The position numbers and the translations under genes were made by a program. Positions 22,050 through 31,677 of a stretch of DNA of 64,000 bases are shown piece after piece (the first letter of the stretch is position 1; each line of letters begins with the position of its first letter). Source of the DNA: CAVRAW01 sp963716135 (GTDB taxonomy: Bacteria > Planctomycetota > Planctomycetia > Pirellulales > JADZDJ01). The stretch lies in assembly GCA_963716135.1 (NCBI GenBank), contig OY970289.1, positions 186,001 to 250,000 of the forward strand, read 5' to 3'. The notes beneath the pieces were generated by a model. The model was not told the DNA's origin and searched no databases. It saw only the letters and a list, made by a program, of their open reading frames with translations.

Positions 22050-23987
22050 ATGAGCAAATCCGAAAAATCGCCGAGCGATTCTGACTCGCAGAATTCCAAC
22101 TCGAGCAATGGGACCTCGACCGCGACGACTACCGGCGGCGCCATCGCATTGATCGTGGGCGCGCTAGGGGTCGTTTACGGCGACATCGGCACCAGCCCGC
22201 TGTACACGATTCCGGTGTGCTTCGCGGACCGCACGGGTCTGACTCCCGAACCGCAAAATGTGCTGGGCGTATTGTCGCTGATCATTTGGTCGCTGGTGAC
22301 CGTGGTCACGATCAAGTACCTCGGCGTCATTCTGCGGGCTGATTTGGATGGCGAAGGCGGCATTCTCGCGCTGACGACCCTGGTCACTTCGCTGAAGAAG
22401 ACCGCCAAAAGCAATCGCTGGTTGCTGCCGCTGGGACTGTTCGGCGCGGCGCTGTTGTTTGGCGACAGCATGATCACGCCTGCCATGTCGGTGCTTAGCG
22501 CGGTCGAAGGCATCGAGCTGGTGCAGCCCGCCTTGGCCAAGGCCGTCGTTCCGGCCTGCGTGGCGATATTATTGTTGCTGTTCATCGTCCAACGGCACGG
22601 CACCGAAGTGATCGGCCGCTTTTTCGGGCCCGTGATGCTGTGTTGGTTTGCCGCAATCGCCGCGCTGGGAATTCGCGGCATTTGCCTGGGGCCGGAAATC
22701 CTCAGTGCGATCAACCCGGTGCACGCCACGCGGTTGCTCGTCGCGCATCCGGAACGGACGATTTTCATCTTGGGATTTGTGTTTCTGGCCGTCACCGGCG
22801 GCGAAGCGCTGTATGCCGACCTCGGGCATTTCGGCCGCAGGCCGATCCGTTGGGGCTGGTTCGCGCTGGTGTTTCCGGCGCTGGTGCTGAACTATCTCGG
22901 CCAGGGCGGATTGCTGCTGCACGATCCGTCGGACGCCACGCACAGCTTCTATCGGTTGGCGCCCTCATGGCTGCAGTACCCGATGATCGCCCTGGCAACG
23001 ATGGCCACGGTGATCGCTTCGCAAGCGGTGGTGTCGGGCGCGTTTTCGTTGATGCATCAGGCGCGGCAGTTTCGCTACGTGCCGCGGATGGAAGTGCAAC
23101 ACTATTCCGATGACGGCGAAGGCAAAGTGTACGTGCCACTGGTGAACTGGTGCCTGGCCGCGGCGACGATCGCGCTGGTGCTTGTGTTTCGTTCCTCGGG
23201 TCGACTGGCCGGCGCGTACGGGATGGCGGTCTCCGGCACGATGCTGATCACCACGGTCCTGGTGGTGCCCTGCTTCCGGCGGCTGTGGAAATGGTCGTGG
23301 CCGGTCACGATCGGTTTGGCGACGCTCTTCTTGGCCGTCGACGGCACGTTCCTGATCGCGAATCTTGCCAAGTTCTTCGACGGGGGATGGATACCGCTGA
23401 CCGTCGCCGCGGGGATTTATCTGGTGATGAGCACGTGGCGATCCGGCCGCCGCGCGATGGAAGCAGGCCGCTACATTCCCGACAACGCAATCGGTGAACT
23501 GCGCCGCGACGCCGATGCCGGCAAGATCGTGCGCGTGCCGGGCACGGCCGTGTATTTTTGCAGCGATCCGACCACGGTGCCGCTGACGCTCATGGTGAAC
23601 GTGGAGCACAATCACGTATTGCACCAGCGCGTGGTGCTGCTGACGATCGAAACGAGAGACGTGCCGCGGGTGCCGCTGGCCGAGCGATTGGAAACGAGCG
23701 AGCCCGCCCCCGGTTTCGTGCGCGTGATCGCTCGATACGGCTTCATGCAAACGCCGAGCATCAAGAAACTGATGCAATGCGCCGAGGATGAAGGCATATT
23801 GAAAGCCAACGGGGAGATCACGTATTTCATGCGCAGCGAGTCGATCGTGCCGACCGACCGGGGACGGCTGAGCAAGTGGCGGAAGCGGTTCTACGCGTTC
23901 CTAAGCCGCAACTCGCAGGACGCGACCAGCACCTGGAGCATCCCTGCCGATCAAGCGGTGGGACTGCGCGTGACGACGAAGTTATAA
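22050..23987 (+). CDS. kup: KUP/HAK/KT potassium uptake transporter
   Basis: 645 residues, normal for the family. GALGVVYGDIGTSPLYTIP is the family hallmark in transmembrane helix 1, and about 12 hydrophobic segments follow, for example LLPLGLFGAALLFGDSMITP and FVFLAVTGGEALYADLGHFG. The soluble C-terminal domain reads TAVYFCSDPTTVPLTLMVN and VIARYGFMQTPSIKK. Moves potassium, probably with protons, across the inner membrane. A Ser/Asn-rich N-terminus of about 30 residues precedes helix 1. It is not obviously linked to the suf genes in function. Confidence 0.96.
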   Translation: MSKSEKSPSDSDSQNSNSSNGTSTATTTGGAIALIVGALGVVYGDIGTSPLYTIPVCFADRTGLTPEPQNVLGVLSLIIWSLVTVVTIKYLGVILRADLDGEGGILALTTLVTSLKKTAKSNRWLLPLGLFGAALLFGDSMITPAMSVLSAVEGIELVQPALAKAVVPACVAILLLLFIVQRHGTEVIGRFFGPVMLCWFAAIAALGIRGICLGPEILSAINPVHATRLLVAHPERTIFILGFVFLAVTGGEALYADLGHFGRRPIRWGWFALVFPALVLNYLGQGGLLLHDPSDATHSFYRLAPSWLQYPMIALATMATVIASQAVVSGAFSLMHQARQFRYVPRMEVQHYSDDGEGKVYVPLVNWCLAAATIALVLVFRSSGRLAGAYGMAVSGTMLITTVLVVPCFRRLWKWSWPVTIGLATLFLAVDGTFLIANLAKFFDGGWIPLTVAAGIYLVMSTWRSGRRAMEAGRYIPDNAIGELRRDADAGKIVRVPGTAVYFCSDPTTVPLTLMVNVEHNHVLHQRVVLLTIETRDVPRVPLAERLETSEPAPGFVRVIARYGFMQTPSIKKLMQCAEDEGILKANGEITYFMRSESIVPTDRGRLSKWRKRFYAFLSRNSQDATSTWSIPADQAVGLRVTTKL

Positions 23988-24004
23988 TCGCGCAGTGCCA
24001 CGCC

Positions 24005-24039
24005 GCAAAAAAAGCCCAGGGGTTGCAACCCCTGGGCTT
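24005..24039 (-). terminator. Palindromic terminator between kup and the DUF1598 gene
   Basis: A perfect palindrome spans 24012-24039 (half-site AAGCCCAGGGGTTG). On the minus strand it is followed by a seven-T run (the A run at 24007-24013), so it terminates the DUF1598 gene; on the plus strand it has no T-tract but may still stop kup transcripts. The stem is nearly the same as in the terminator at 53156-53188. Confidence 0.85.
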
Positions 24040-24059
24040 GGCTAATCGCTAACAGCTAG

Positions 24060-25439
24060 TTACTTGCCGTTCCACCACCAGCTATCCGTGTGAGCTTTCA
24101 TCGCCGCGGTGCGCACGGGGCCAAGATCGGCCGACGTATCGTGCTTCTGCACAATCGCCCACGGCTGGAATTGCACGCCGCCGGAAACGCAGATGATCCA
24201 ATCCTTTCCCTTCTTCACGTAGCTGGCTTTGCTATCGACCTGCTTCGGCGGATTGTAGCGCGCCAATCCCAGCTTCTGATCGTTGTATAAACAGGTCGGG
24301 CGCAGATCAGCCTTCTCCATGAGTTGCTCCTTCATGAGCAAGGCGCCGACCACCGCCAGATCCATGCAATTTCGCAACTCGGCGAACACCGGATCTTTCT
24401 GGGAAATCTCTTCGTAGTGCGCCGTGAGCGAATCGGCCCACTTCCGCACATTCGGACTGACCGCCTGAGTTGTTTTCACGCGCTGACCCACCGCATTCAC
24501 CAGGTCTTCCTCGGCCATCGCCATCACGCCCGGGCCGCGCAGCTCCCACGACATGCCGTCGGCATCGGTCAAGAGTGGCTCGTATCGGGGCGCCAGCCAC
24601 CAGCGCGGCATGACGTTTGTCACATTGGCCGCTGCGGCCCCGATTAGTTGCATGTAATTTTGCATGCCGGCGACGGGCAGCGGGTCGAAGCCCATGGCCA
24701 ATCGCTTCATCCGATAGTCGGCCGCCACCAGCACGTTGGCAAACCGGCTGCTGGCCGGCACGCCGTTGATCGAAATATTCTGCGCCCCCATCGCTTGTTC
24801 CAAACCGTGGATCGTCGCCTGGGGATCTGGCCCGATTGTTTTTTGCTGGGCACGATAATTCGTCCACCGCTGCAAGCCTTCCGCCGTCGGATCCATCGAC
24901 ACGCTCACGCCGCCATTGCGCGCGGCATCGGCAAATCGCAGGGCCACCAACAGATCGTCTAAATGCAACACGGGCCGTCCGGTAGTCACGCCCACCACGT
25001 TGCCCATCGCATTAACTTGCCAACCTTCGGCCGGACCGGCGAGAATCACATCCTTGCCGTCGGCGTCGGCAAACACATACTGCACCCGCTGCAGTCCGGC
25101 CAGGTATTTCACCTCGTCGGGCAACGGCTGATTCGCCTGCATGCATTGGGCGATTTTTTCATCCAGCTTCCGTAGCGAAACCATTCGCAGCGGCGCCATC
25201 TGGCCCATATCGCCCGGCACCGGCTGCATCGCCTTTTGGCGAGCTTCGCGCAGTTCGGCCCCGTGCTGCGCGTCGACGTTCGACAACACGCCGTCGACAT
25301 TAACCGCCACGCCGCCCACCGCCTGCTGGATGACCTGGGCCTGCGCGGGAGAACCCAGAATTGCCACCATCAGGCCCAAAACGAAAGCCGCGGCATACAA
25401 TAAATGCAGTCGCTGCGGCAGATACGAACGGCGGTACAT
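24060..25439 (-). CDS. DUF1598 exported protein, planctomycete-type
   Basis: About 459 residues. MYRRSYLPQRLHLLYAAAFV with a hydrophobic core and SPAQAQ cleavage region is a signal peptide. The mature protein carries GGVAVNVDGVLSNVDAQ, VQYVFADADGKDVILAGPAEGW, RPVLHLDDLLVALR and SVSMDPTAEGLQ, which match DUF1598, and a C-terminal region ending WIICVSGGVQFQPWAI. Probably periplasmic; biochemical function is unknown. Start 25439 was chosen because it begins the signal peptide; the longer in-frame start at 25517 adds a non-conserved tail. Confidence 0.82.
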   Translation of the reverse strand: MYRRSYLPQRLHLLYAAAFVLGLMVAILGSPAQAQVIQQAVGGVAVNVDGVLSNVDAQHGAELREARQKAMQPVPGDMGQMAPLRMVSLRKLDEKIAQCMQANQPLPDEVKYLAGLQRVQYVFADADGKDVILAGPAEGWQVNAMGNVVGVTTGRPVLHLDDLLVALRFADAARNGGVSVSMDPTAEGLQRWTNYRAQQKTIGPDPQATIHGLEQAMGAQNISINGVPASSRFANVLVAADYRMKRLAMGFDPLPVAGMQNYMQLIGAAAANVTNVMPRWWLAPRYEPLLTDADGMSWELRGPGVMAMAEEDLVNAVGQRVKTTQAVSPNVRKWADSLTAHYEEISQKDPVFAELRNCMDLAVVGALLMKEQLMEKADLRPTCLYNDQKLGLARYNPPKQVDSKASYVKKGKDWIICVSGGVQFQPWAIVQKHDTSADLGPVRTAAMKAHTDSWWWNGK

Positions 25440-25607
25440 AAAACGCCTCGGGGTAGGGCAAGAAGAGTCGGGAAATCGCGCAATAGTTATCCTAGTTGCC
25501 TGCCTGGCGGTCTGCAAGAAAATGGGCGATTTCCGCAGTTTAGTCCGGCCGCTTTCTGCAAAATCCTTGCATACCTACGGGGCCACGGACTACCTTGAAG
25601 GGTGGCG

Positions 25608-25665
25608 CAGTTTTGCAGCAAAATCGAACACCGCGGCCATTGGGCGACTTCGCTCTGCAAAACTG
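25608..25665. promoter_or_regulatory. Cluster of inverted repeats upstream of the FHA-sigma54 activator
   Basis: CAGTTTTGCAG (25608-25618) and its exact reverse complement CTGCAAAACTG (25655-25665) flank 36 bases. TTTTGCAGCAAAA at 25611-25623 is itself a perfect odd palindrome, and a further CTGCAAAA lies at 25556-25563. The cluster sits between the divergent DUF1598 gene and the activator gene and looks like multiple operator half-sites. Confidence 0.5.
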
Positions 25666-25702
25666 ACGCCGCAGGGGTACTAATCGTAACGGGGAAACGG
25701 GC

Positions 25703-27754
25703 ATGCTCGCCTATCTGGTGATTCGTGAAGGATCCAAATGGACCGACGTCTTCCGGCTCACCCCGGGGCAATCGGTCACGCTGGGCCGTGCGCCCACCAA
25801 CCAGATCGTGATGAAAGACGAGCGCTGCAGCCGCACGCACGCCGAAATCTTCTTCTCGCAAGACCGCTGGGTGCTGCGCGATCTGGAAAGCCGAAACGGC
25901 ACGATCGTGGGGTCTGAGCGCGTGCACGGCGACTACATGCTCCAGCCGGGCGACGTGATCCGCGTCGGTCATTCGCAGTTGGCCTTCGTGCACGATCTGG
26001 CGGCGGCCTTCCCCGACTCGTCGGCCGCCCCGCCAAAGAAAGCTCCCGCGTCGCCTGGGGAAACAGTGATCACCGTCGGTCACGACGACGAAGCGCACGT
26101 GATGTCGACGCCGATCGACGAGCCGACCAAAATCACGCACCGCCGCGGCCAAACTCGTTTTCTCGCGCCCGTGGCCGAGGAAGACGCGGCCACGCCGAAG
26201 GTTGGCCGCGCCGCCGCGCAGTTGTGCCGCCTGGCTTTCGAAATGGCCAAGATCCCCGACCTCCGCTTGTGCACCAAGGCGGCGCTGGACGGATTATTCG
26301 ACGGCACGCAAGTCGATGCCGGCGCGGTGCTCTTGTTGCCGCGCTTCATGACCACCGAACCCACCGCCGCCGATTTGGAAGTGGTCGCCTCGCGCACCGA
26401 TTCGCCCTTGAATTATCAACGCGTTTCCAACTTCGTGGCCACCACCGTGCTGCGCGAGGGGGAAGCCGTGCTGGCCCGCAACGTCATGGGCGATAGCGCG
26501 CTGTCGATTCGCGACAGCAAAGGGGAATTTCACGCCACCAGCATCTTGTGCGCCCCCATCCGCAAAAGCGAACGGCCCCTGGGCGTCATCCACCTGTATT
26601 CCACGCAGCCCGATCGCATGCCCGATCCCGACGATCTGGAATTCACCCTGGCCGTGGCCGACACGCTGGCCGTGGCCCTGGAAAACCTGAATCGCCGCCT
26701 GGAACTGGCCGAAGACCTCACGCAAATCCGCGACGAAAACTTGCAATTGCGCGAACGGCTGGGCGTGGAAAGCGAAATCGTCGGATCCAGCGTCGTGATG
26801 AACAAAGTGCAGCGCGACATCGGCCGCGCGGCGCCCAATCGGGCCACCGTGCTGATCCGCGGCGAAAGCGGCGTGGGAAAAGAACTCGTCGCGCGGGCGA
26901 TCCATTTTTCCAGCCCGCGCAGAAAAGGCCCGTTCTGTGTGCTCAATTGCGCGGCGCTTTCGGAAAGCTTGCTGGAAAGTGAACTGTTCGGCCACGAGCG
27001 CGGCGCGTTTACCGGCGCCACCGAACGCAAGATCGGCAAGTTCGAAGCGGCTGACAGCGGCACGCTGATGCTGGATGAAATCGGCGAGATGAGCCCCACC
27101 ATCCAAGCAAAATTCCTGCGCGTGTTGGAAGGGCACCCCTTCGAGCGCGTCGGCGGCAGCGAACCCATTCAAGTGGACGTGCGGGTGATCGCCGCCACCA
27201 ACCGCGATTTGGAACGTGCCGTGGCGGAAGGCACGTTCCGCCGCGACCTGTTCTTCCGCCTGCACGTGCTGGAAGTATTCGTTCCCGCACTACGAAAGCA
27301 TCCCGAAGATATTGGCGATCTGTCGCAGCACTTTCTGCAGAAGTTTAACGCCGAAACGGGGCGAAAAATCCGCGGCTTTTCCCGCGAAGCCATGGAGCAC
27401 ATGCTGCGTTATCGCTGGCCGGGCAACGTGCGCGAACTGAAAAACGTCGTCGAACGCGCCGTAGTGCTGGCGCGCAGCGAAATCATCGACGTCGAGGATC
27501 TCACCTTGTCGAAGCTGTCCACCGCCGGCGACACGGGTGATCTGGTGCCCTCGCCCGCCAACGCCTTCGAGCCGATGTCGCTGGACGAATTGGAACGGCG
27601 TCACATTCTGGCCACGCTCAATTCCAACAACTGGAACAAAAGCCAGACGGCGCGCATCCTGGGCATCGAACGCTCCACGTTGGATCGCAAGATCGATCGC
27701 TATCAGCTCGACGCCGACTTACCCCAACGGGGCCGCGCCGCCAGACCCTCCTGA
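25703..27754 (+). CDS. FHA-GAF-sigma54 activator (enhancer-binding protein)
   Basis: 683 residues. Residues 1-100 are an FHA domain that binds phosphothreonine (SVTLGRAPTNQI; SRTHAEI; LESRNGTIV). About 170-335 is a GAF domain. About 355-590 is the AAA+ sigma54-interaction domain: Walker A GESGVGKE near 387, the sigma54-contact loop GAFTGA near 434, and DEIGEM near 457. Residues 635-670 are a Fis-type helix-turn-helix (WNKSQTARILGIERSTLDRK). The FHA domain suggests control by a Ser/Thr kinase, of which this window has two. A CTGCAAAA repeat cluster precedes it. Confidence 0.95.
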   Translation: MLAYLVIREGSKWTDVFRLTPGQSVTLGRAPTNQIVMKDERCSRTHAEIFFSQDRWVLRDLESRNGTIVGSERVHGDYMLQPGDVIRVGHSQLAFVHDLAAAFPDSSAAPPKKAPASPGETVITVGHDDEAHVMSTPIDEPTKITHRRGQTRFLAPVAEEDAATPKVGRAAAQLCRLAFEMAKIPDLRLCTKAALDGLFDGTQVDAGAVLLLPRFMTTEPTAADLEVVASRTDSPLNYQRVSNFVATTVLREGEAVLARNVMGDSALSIRDSKGEFHATSILCAPIRKSERPLGVIHLYSTQPDRMPDPDDLEFTLAVADTLAVALENLNRRLELAEDLTQIRDENLQLRERLGVESEIVGSSVVMNKVQRDIGRAAPNRATVLIRGESGVGKELVARAIHFSSPRRKGPFCVLNCAALSESLLESELFGHERGAFTGATERKIGKFEAADSGTLMLDEIGEMSPTIQAKFLRVLEGHPFERVGGSEPIQVDVRVIAATNRDLERAVAEGTFRRDLFFRLHVLEVFVPALRKHPEDIGDLSQHFLQKFNAETGRKIRGFSREAMEHMLRYRWPGNVRELKNVVERAVVLARSEIIDVEDLTLSKLSTAGDTGDLVPSPANAFEPMSLDELERRHILATLNSNNWNKSQTARILGIERSTLDRKIDRYQLDADLPQRGRAARPS

Positions 27755-27767
27755 ATCGATCGGGCCC

Positions 27768-28851
27768 ATGAACCAAGGATCGATGAACGTGCTTCACTCG
27801 CGCCGCGCCTTCTCGCTGGTCGAATTGCTGGTGGTCATCGCCATCATTGCGGTGCTCATCAGCTTGCTGTTGCCGGCGGTGCAGGCGGCGCGCGAAGCGG
27901 CGCGGAATCTCGAGTGCCGCAGTCATTTGAAACAGCTTGCGCTGGCCACGCTGAATTACGAAAGCACGCACAAGTGCTTTCCACCGGCCGGCCTGTGCGG
28001 CGAGCGGATTCAAGATTTCTACGAAGGGCCGTTTAACCCTCGCAACGGACCCATGCTCAGTTGGGTCGTGCTGATCTTGCCGTTCATGGAAGAAACGGGC
28101 CTGTATCGCCAGTTCGATCTGAAGCAAAGCGTCTTGCAACAGGCCGGCGACCCTCAGGCCGCCCCGCTGCCGATGATGACCTGCCCCAGCGACATCGCCC
28201 CGGGGCGATTCTTCTCCGACATTTCCCTCACCGCTGGAAAGCGCTTTGCCAAGGGCAACTACGCCGCTTTCGTCTCCCCCTACCACACCAGTTATGCCGA
28301 CTTGTGGCCCGGCGGATTAAGCGGCGCGCACCGTTATGCCTTCAAAGACGTGCTCGACGGCGTTACGAATACGCTGCTGTTTTCCGAGGTGCGCACCCGA
28401 AGTCAGGAACAAGATCAGCGCGGGAGCTTCGGCGCTTCCCTGGACCGGCTCCAGCTTGTTGGCCTTCGACATGCACGACGCAACTTACCCCGAAGTTAGC
28501 GAAGATTTGACGCAGCGCTATCAACGCTCCGGGCTGCAGTTCAGCCCGGCGCCAAGCAGCATGGGCTCGACGCAGCCTCCCAACAATCTTGGGCCGAATC
28601 TGGACATGCTTTATGTTTGTCCCGATCCGTCCGACGCACAGCTCGACGGCATGCCTTGCGGCGAGTTCGCCAGCGGCGGCATGTGGGGATTTCTTTCTGC
28701 CGCGCCGCGCAGTCGCCATCCCGGCGGAGTCAATGTGGTCTTTCTCGACGGACACGTCGGCTTGTTGAGCGACATCATCGACGAGCGAATCATGGCGTAT
28801 CTGGTTTCCAGCAGCGACGGTCAGACGATCGACATCTCGCAGGTCCGATGA
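27768..28851 (+). CDS. DUF1559 pseudopilin-like protein (one frameshift)
   Basis: About 360 residues. The prepilin leader and helix RRAFSLVELLVVIAIIAVLI are followed by SLLLPAVQAAREAARNLEC, the DUF1559 landmark. The body has LSWVVLILPFMEETGLY and the C-terminal SRHPGGVNVVFLDGHVGLLSD block. The frame breaks near 28420: one base less gives RGASALPWTGSSLLAFDMHD. Both ATG 27768 and ATG 27783 are possible starts; AGGA at 27776 is only 3 bases from the second. The stop overlaps the next start (ATGA at 28848). Confidence 0.88.
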
Positions 28852-29237
28852 AAACGCGCGCCGTGCAGTGGTGCAATGTAATGACGCTTGTCCGCTACAT
28901 TTCGATCGTCGCGATCATCCTCGGCGTGCCTTTGGTGAGCGCGCCTTGGTGGTGGCCCGGGGTTGTCGGCGGCCAGCGCGCCTGGTCCAAAGCGCAGGCC
29001 GCCGAATACGCCCAGGCGGCGGCCAATTATCACCGGCTGGCGCACGATCGAGCGCAGCAGCCCGCTGTGGAGTTGAATGCCGCGCAAGCACGGTACACGC
29101 AGAACCGAGACGCGCTGGTGCAGGCCCGCTGCGCAGGCCAATCGGCCGCGACCGTCATGCAATGCCTGGGCATCACGACGGTTTTTGCAGGGCTGTTGGC
29201 CTACTCCGCGCTGCGGCAAGGCGATAATCCCGCCTAG
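28848..29237 (+). CDS. Small two-helix membrane protein coupled to DUF1559 gene
   Basis: 129 residues. Two hydrophobic helices, ISIVAIILGVPLVSAPWWW near the N-terminus and VMQCLGITTVFAGLLAYSAL near the C-terminus, flank an Ala/Gln-rich helical middle likely outside the membrane or forming a coiled coil. The start overlaps the DUF1559 stop (ATGA), so it is translationally coupled. No family recognised. It might anchor or help to assemble the pseudopilin-like partner (inference). Confidence 0.7.
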   Translation: MKTRAVQWCNVMTLVRYISIVAIILGVPLVSAPWWWPGVVGGQRAWSKAQAAEYAQAAANYHRLAHDRAQQPAVELNAAQARYTQNRDALVQARCAGQSAATVMQCLGITTVFAGLLAYSALRQGDNPA

Positions 29238-29283
29238 CGCAAGACTCCACAGCCGCTTTCCGTTATCCAGCCGCCGCTTCCCG

Positions 29284-29718
29284 TTACTCGGTCGGCGTCT
29301 GGTCCTTGTGGACGCTGGCCATGGTGGCGGTTGTTGCGGGGGTCGCACGGGCGATGAATTCTTCGACCGCCTCGGGGCTTTGGGCGCCGATCATGCGATC
29401 CACATGCCAGCCTTCGGCACTTTTCGTGTAAATCACCAGTTGCGGGATCCGAGTGCCCGACATCAACTGGTTCGCCAGCGGACCTTCGCGATCGGTATTC
29501 ACATGCGCAAAGGCAACCTTGTTCAGATCGCCGCGGGCGGCCAACTGCGGCATCACCGTATTTCGCATTGTCTGACAGCCCGGGCACCAATCGGCGCCAA
29601 CCAAAACGACCAACGGCTTGCCGGTATCCACGGTATCTTGGTATGCGGTCTTGTAGGTGTCGGCGCCGGTGGCGAGCAAGCTCACCTGCAACAGTGCAGT
29701 CAGGGCAATGCTATTCAC
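29284..29718 (-). CDS. Thioredoxin-like protein
   Basis: 144 residues. A signal-like N-terminus MNSIALTALLQVSLLATGA is followed by the thioredoxin fold with active site VGADWCPGCQTM, a conserved cis-Pro region GTRIPQLVIYT and a C-terminal helix. The CPGC dipeptide differs from thioredoxin CGPC and is common in periplasmic thiol proteins. The start is GTG at 29716-29718 with GGAGAT upstream. Probably a periplasmic disulfide reductase or cytochrome-maturation-type partner; substrate unknown. Confidence 0.85.
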   Translation of the reverse strand: MNSIALTALLQVSLLATGADTYKTAYQDTVDTGKPLVVLVGADWCPGCQTMRNTVMPQLAARGDLNKVAFAHVNTDREGPLANQLMSGTRIPQLVIYTKSAEGWHVDRMIGAQSPEAVEEFIARATPATTATMASVHKDQTPTE

Positions 29719-30325
29719 GGATAGATCTCCTAGTTGGCTTGAATCGTGACGATGGGTAAATCAACGATTCCCGCGCCCGGCGAAGGGCGGACTCCGATGC
29801 CAGATTGGCCGGCGGCTGAAGGGATCCGTCCGAAATGGTTGGCCACGGCGACGACCAGCCGAGAACGGCTGTGGGTGGGCCCGTCGCGCTGTGCCTTCCG
29901 TCGTGGTTGGCTTCCTTCTGCGTTGTCTCCGTTCGACCAACGTGCAAAACACTCGGATCAGGGAAGGCCGTAGTCTAAGTGGGTAAAATAAACGTGCAAG
30001 GGGGCGATGAGCAAAATTTAACGATTCCGTAAACTTTGTCGTCGCGCCAGCAATGCGCACCCCAACTGACACTTAGCCTACGCCGGATTACCCAGTTTCT
30101 CCCATCGACCGCTTAACTCTGGAAGGTGTGATCGAATCCCTCAGGCGCACCTAGCCGAATCGACTGTTTCGGCGCGAGCATACGGCAAAGCTTCGCTCAT
30201 TGTGTCATGCGGATGTCGACCGATATAATCGTGCGGCTGATTTGCACCCCATTTGCCGGGCCACGCGCCGAAAACGCCGATCACAGCCGGTTTTTTACGC
30301 ACGGTTTACCAATCTTGGCTCTCCC
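29719..30325. other. Intergenic region without a convincing gene
   Basis: About 600 bases between the thioredoxin-like gene and the oxidoreductase gene. The open frames on both strands have compositions unlike the neighbouring genes and no family motif. I see no tRNA, no T-tract terminator and no strong promoter. The left half resembles degenerate coding sequence, possibly a decayed gene. Confidence 0.5.
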
Positions 30326-31345
30326 ATGAAGCTCCGTGTCGGCCTGGTCGGCTTGGGTAAGGGATGGGAGGTGCGCCATCGTCCGGCGCTACGCGCCCTG
30401 GGCGATCGCTTCGAAGTGCGCGCCGTCTGCGAGCAAGTGGCGCAGCGGGCCGAGCAGGCCGCACGAGATTTCGGGGCTACGACCGTCGATGGTTTTCGCG
30501 CCCTGGCCAGCCGCGACGATATCGATGCTATCTTGATGTTGGCCGAGCAGTGGTACGGATGGCTGCCGATTCTGGCCGCCTGCGAAGCCGGCAAGGCGAT
30601 CTACTGCGCCACGCCGCTACAGCTCACTTTGGATGAAGCGCGCGACATCAAGCAGCGCGTGGATAAAGCCGGCGTGGCATTCATGGCGGAATTCCCGCGA
30701 AGGCAATACGCCGCCACGCTGCGATTGAAGGAACTGATTGCCACGCACTTGGGCGAACCGCGATTGCTGTTCTGCCATCGCCGCGTTCCGGTCGGCGAGA
30801 ATGCTCCCAAGCACGAGGACCCGAAGGACACGGGCCCCGACACCGGCGATCTGGTGGAACTGGTCGATTGGTGTCATTACGTGGTCGGCCGCGAATCGAC
30901 CTCCGTGCTGGGAATGATGCACAGCGCGTCGTCGGCCTCTTTCGGCGACGACTACCGGATGATGAGTCTCGATTTTTCTCCCCCGGGGCAACACGCCGGC
31001 ACCGGCGTCGTGGCTCAAATCAGCTCCGGCTACTATATGCCGATGGGCTGGGAAGAGGCGGTCTCGTTTCGCCCGCCGCCGGCATTGCAAGTGGCCTGCG
31101 AACACGGCATCGCATTTGTCGATCTGCCGGCCCAGGTCATCTGGTTCGATAAGGCCGGCCGGCATCAAGAATCGCTCGACACCGAACGGCCGGTCGGCGA
31201 GCAGTTGCTCTCTCAGTTCCACCGGTCGGTCACCAGCCTGGTTCGCAATCCGGCCGGGCTGGAAGACGCCTACCGGGCGCTGGTCGTGGTTTTGGCAGCC
31301 CGCCGGAGCCATGAAGAAGGGCGACGGATACCGCTCTCGTTTTGA
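30326..31345 (+). CDS. Gfo/Idh/MocA family NAD(P)-dependent oxidoreductase
   Basis: 339 residues. MKLRVGLVGLGKGWEVRHRPAL is the Rossmann dinucleotide-binding start. The family's (E/D)KP motif is replaced by YCATPLQLTLDEARDI, so the usual catalytic-region Lys is absent. The C-terminal half-barrel follows (GDLVELVDWCHYVVGR, SGYYMPMGWEEA). These enzymes act on sugars, inositols or biliverdin-like substrates and are highly expanded in planctomycetes. Start 30326 is preferred to the in-frame 30200 because it lies at the Rossmann strand. Confidence 0.88.
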   Translation: MKLRVGLVGLGKGWEVRHRPALRALGDRFEVRAVCEQVAQRAEQAARDFGATTVDGFRALASRDDIDAILMLAEQWYGWLPILAACEAGKAIYCATPLQLTLDEARDIKQRVDKAGVAFMAEFPRRQYAATLRLKELIATHLGEPRLLFCHRRVPVGENAPKHEDPKDTGPDTGDLVELVDWCHYVVGRESTSVLGMMHSASSASFGDDYRMMSLDFSPPGQHAGTGVVAQISSGYYMPMGWEEAVSFRPPPALQVACEHGIAFVDLPAQVIWFDKAGRHQESLDTERPVGEQLLSQFHRSVTSLVRNPAGLEDAYRALVVVLAARRSHEEGRRIPLSF

Positions 31346-31677
31346 ACGCTGCCGGTTTGCCAGGCATCGGGAACTACTTGCGCGCTATGGCGCGACGCTG
31401 CAGGCGATCACCGACTCGCACTTATCTTCCCATCCGGCAATAAGTTAACCGCGGTTTGGGGGGCGGACTTACCCGCCGCCTTGTAACCGTTGGAACATCT
31501 GCGACCAGTTTGGGTCGAAAAACACCAAAGATTTCGCAAAAAAGCTTGTGTCGCCTAATCCCGTTGGTATCATGGGGAAGCGTAAAAATTTTCGTAATCA
31601 GCATGCCTCCGAGAACCCAATTTTCCGGCGGCGCTTCCGGTTTTACATCCTGAAAAACCCTACAACGAACAAACTGT
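31346..31677 (+). other. Intergenic region with a possible promoter
   Basis: About 330 bases without a gene. TTGTGT (31546-31551) and TATCAT (31568-31573) with a 16-base spacer form a moderate sigma70-type promoter about 100 bases before the PEP-CTERM-like gene. No repeat or terminator stem seen. Confidence 0.35.

Noticed and set aside
25603..25617. Near-match to a sigma54 promoter (TGGCGCAGTTTTGCA)
   Set aside because: The GG and GC elements are 9 bases apart instead of 10, a spacing that sigma54 does not tolerate well; the inverted repeats explain the sequence better.
29761..30072. A 103-residue open frame on the minus strand
   Set aside because: Low complexity, Arg/Pro-rich, no start signal and no motif.
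30118..30160. tRNA-like stretch with ATCGAATCC
   Set aside because: The T-arm stem does not pair and no acceptor or anticodon stem could be folded around it.
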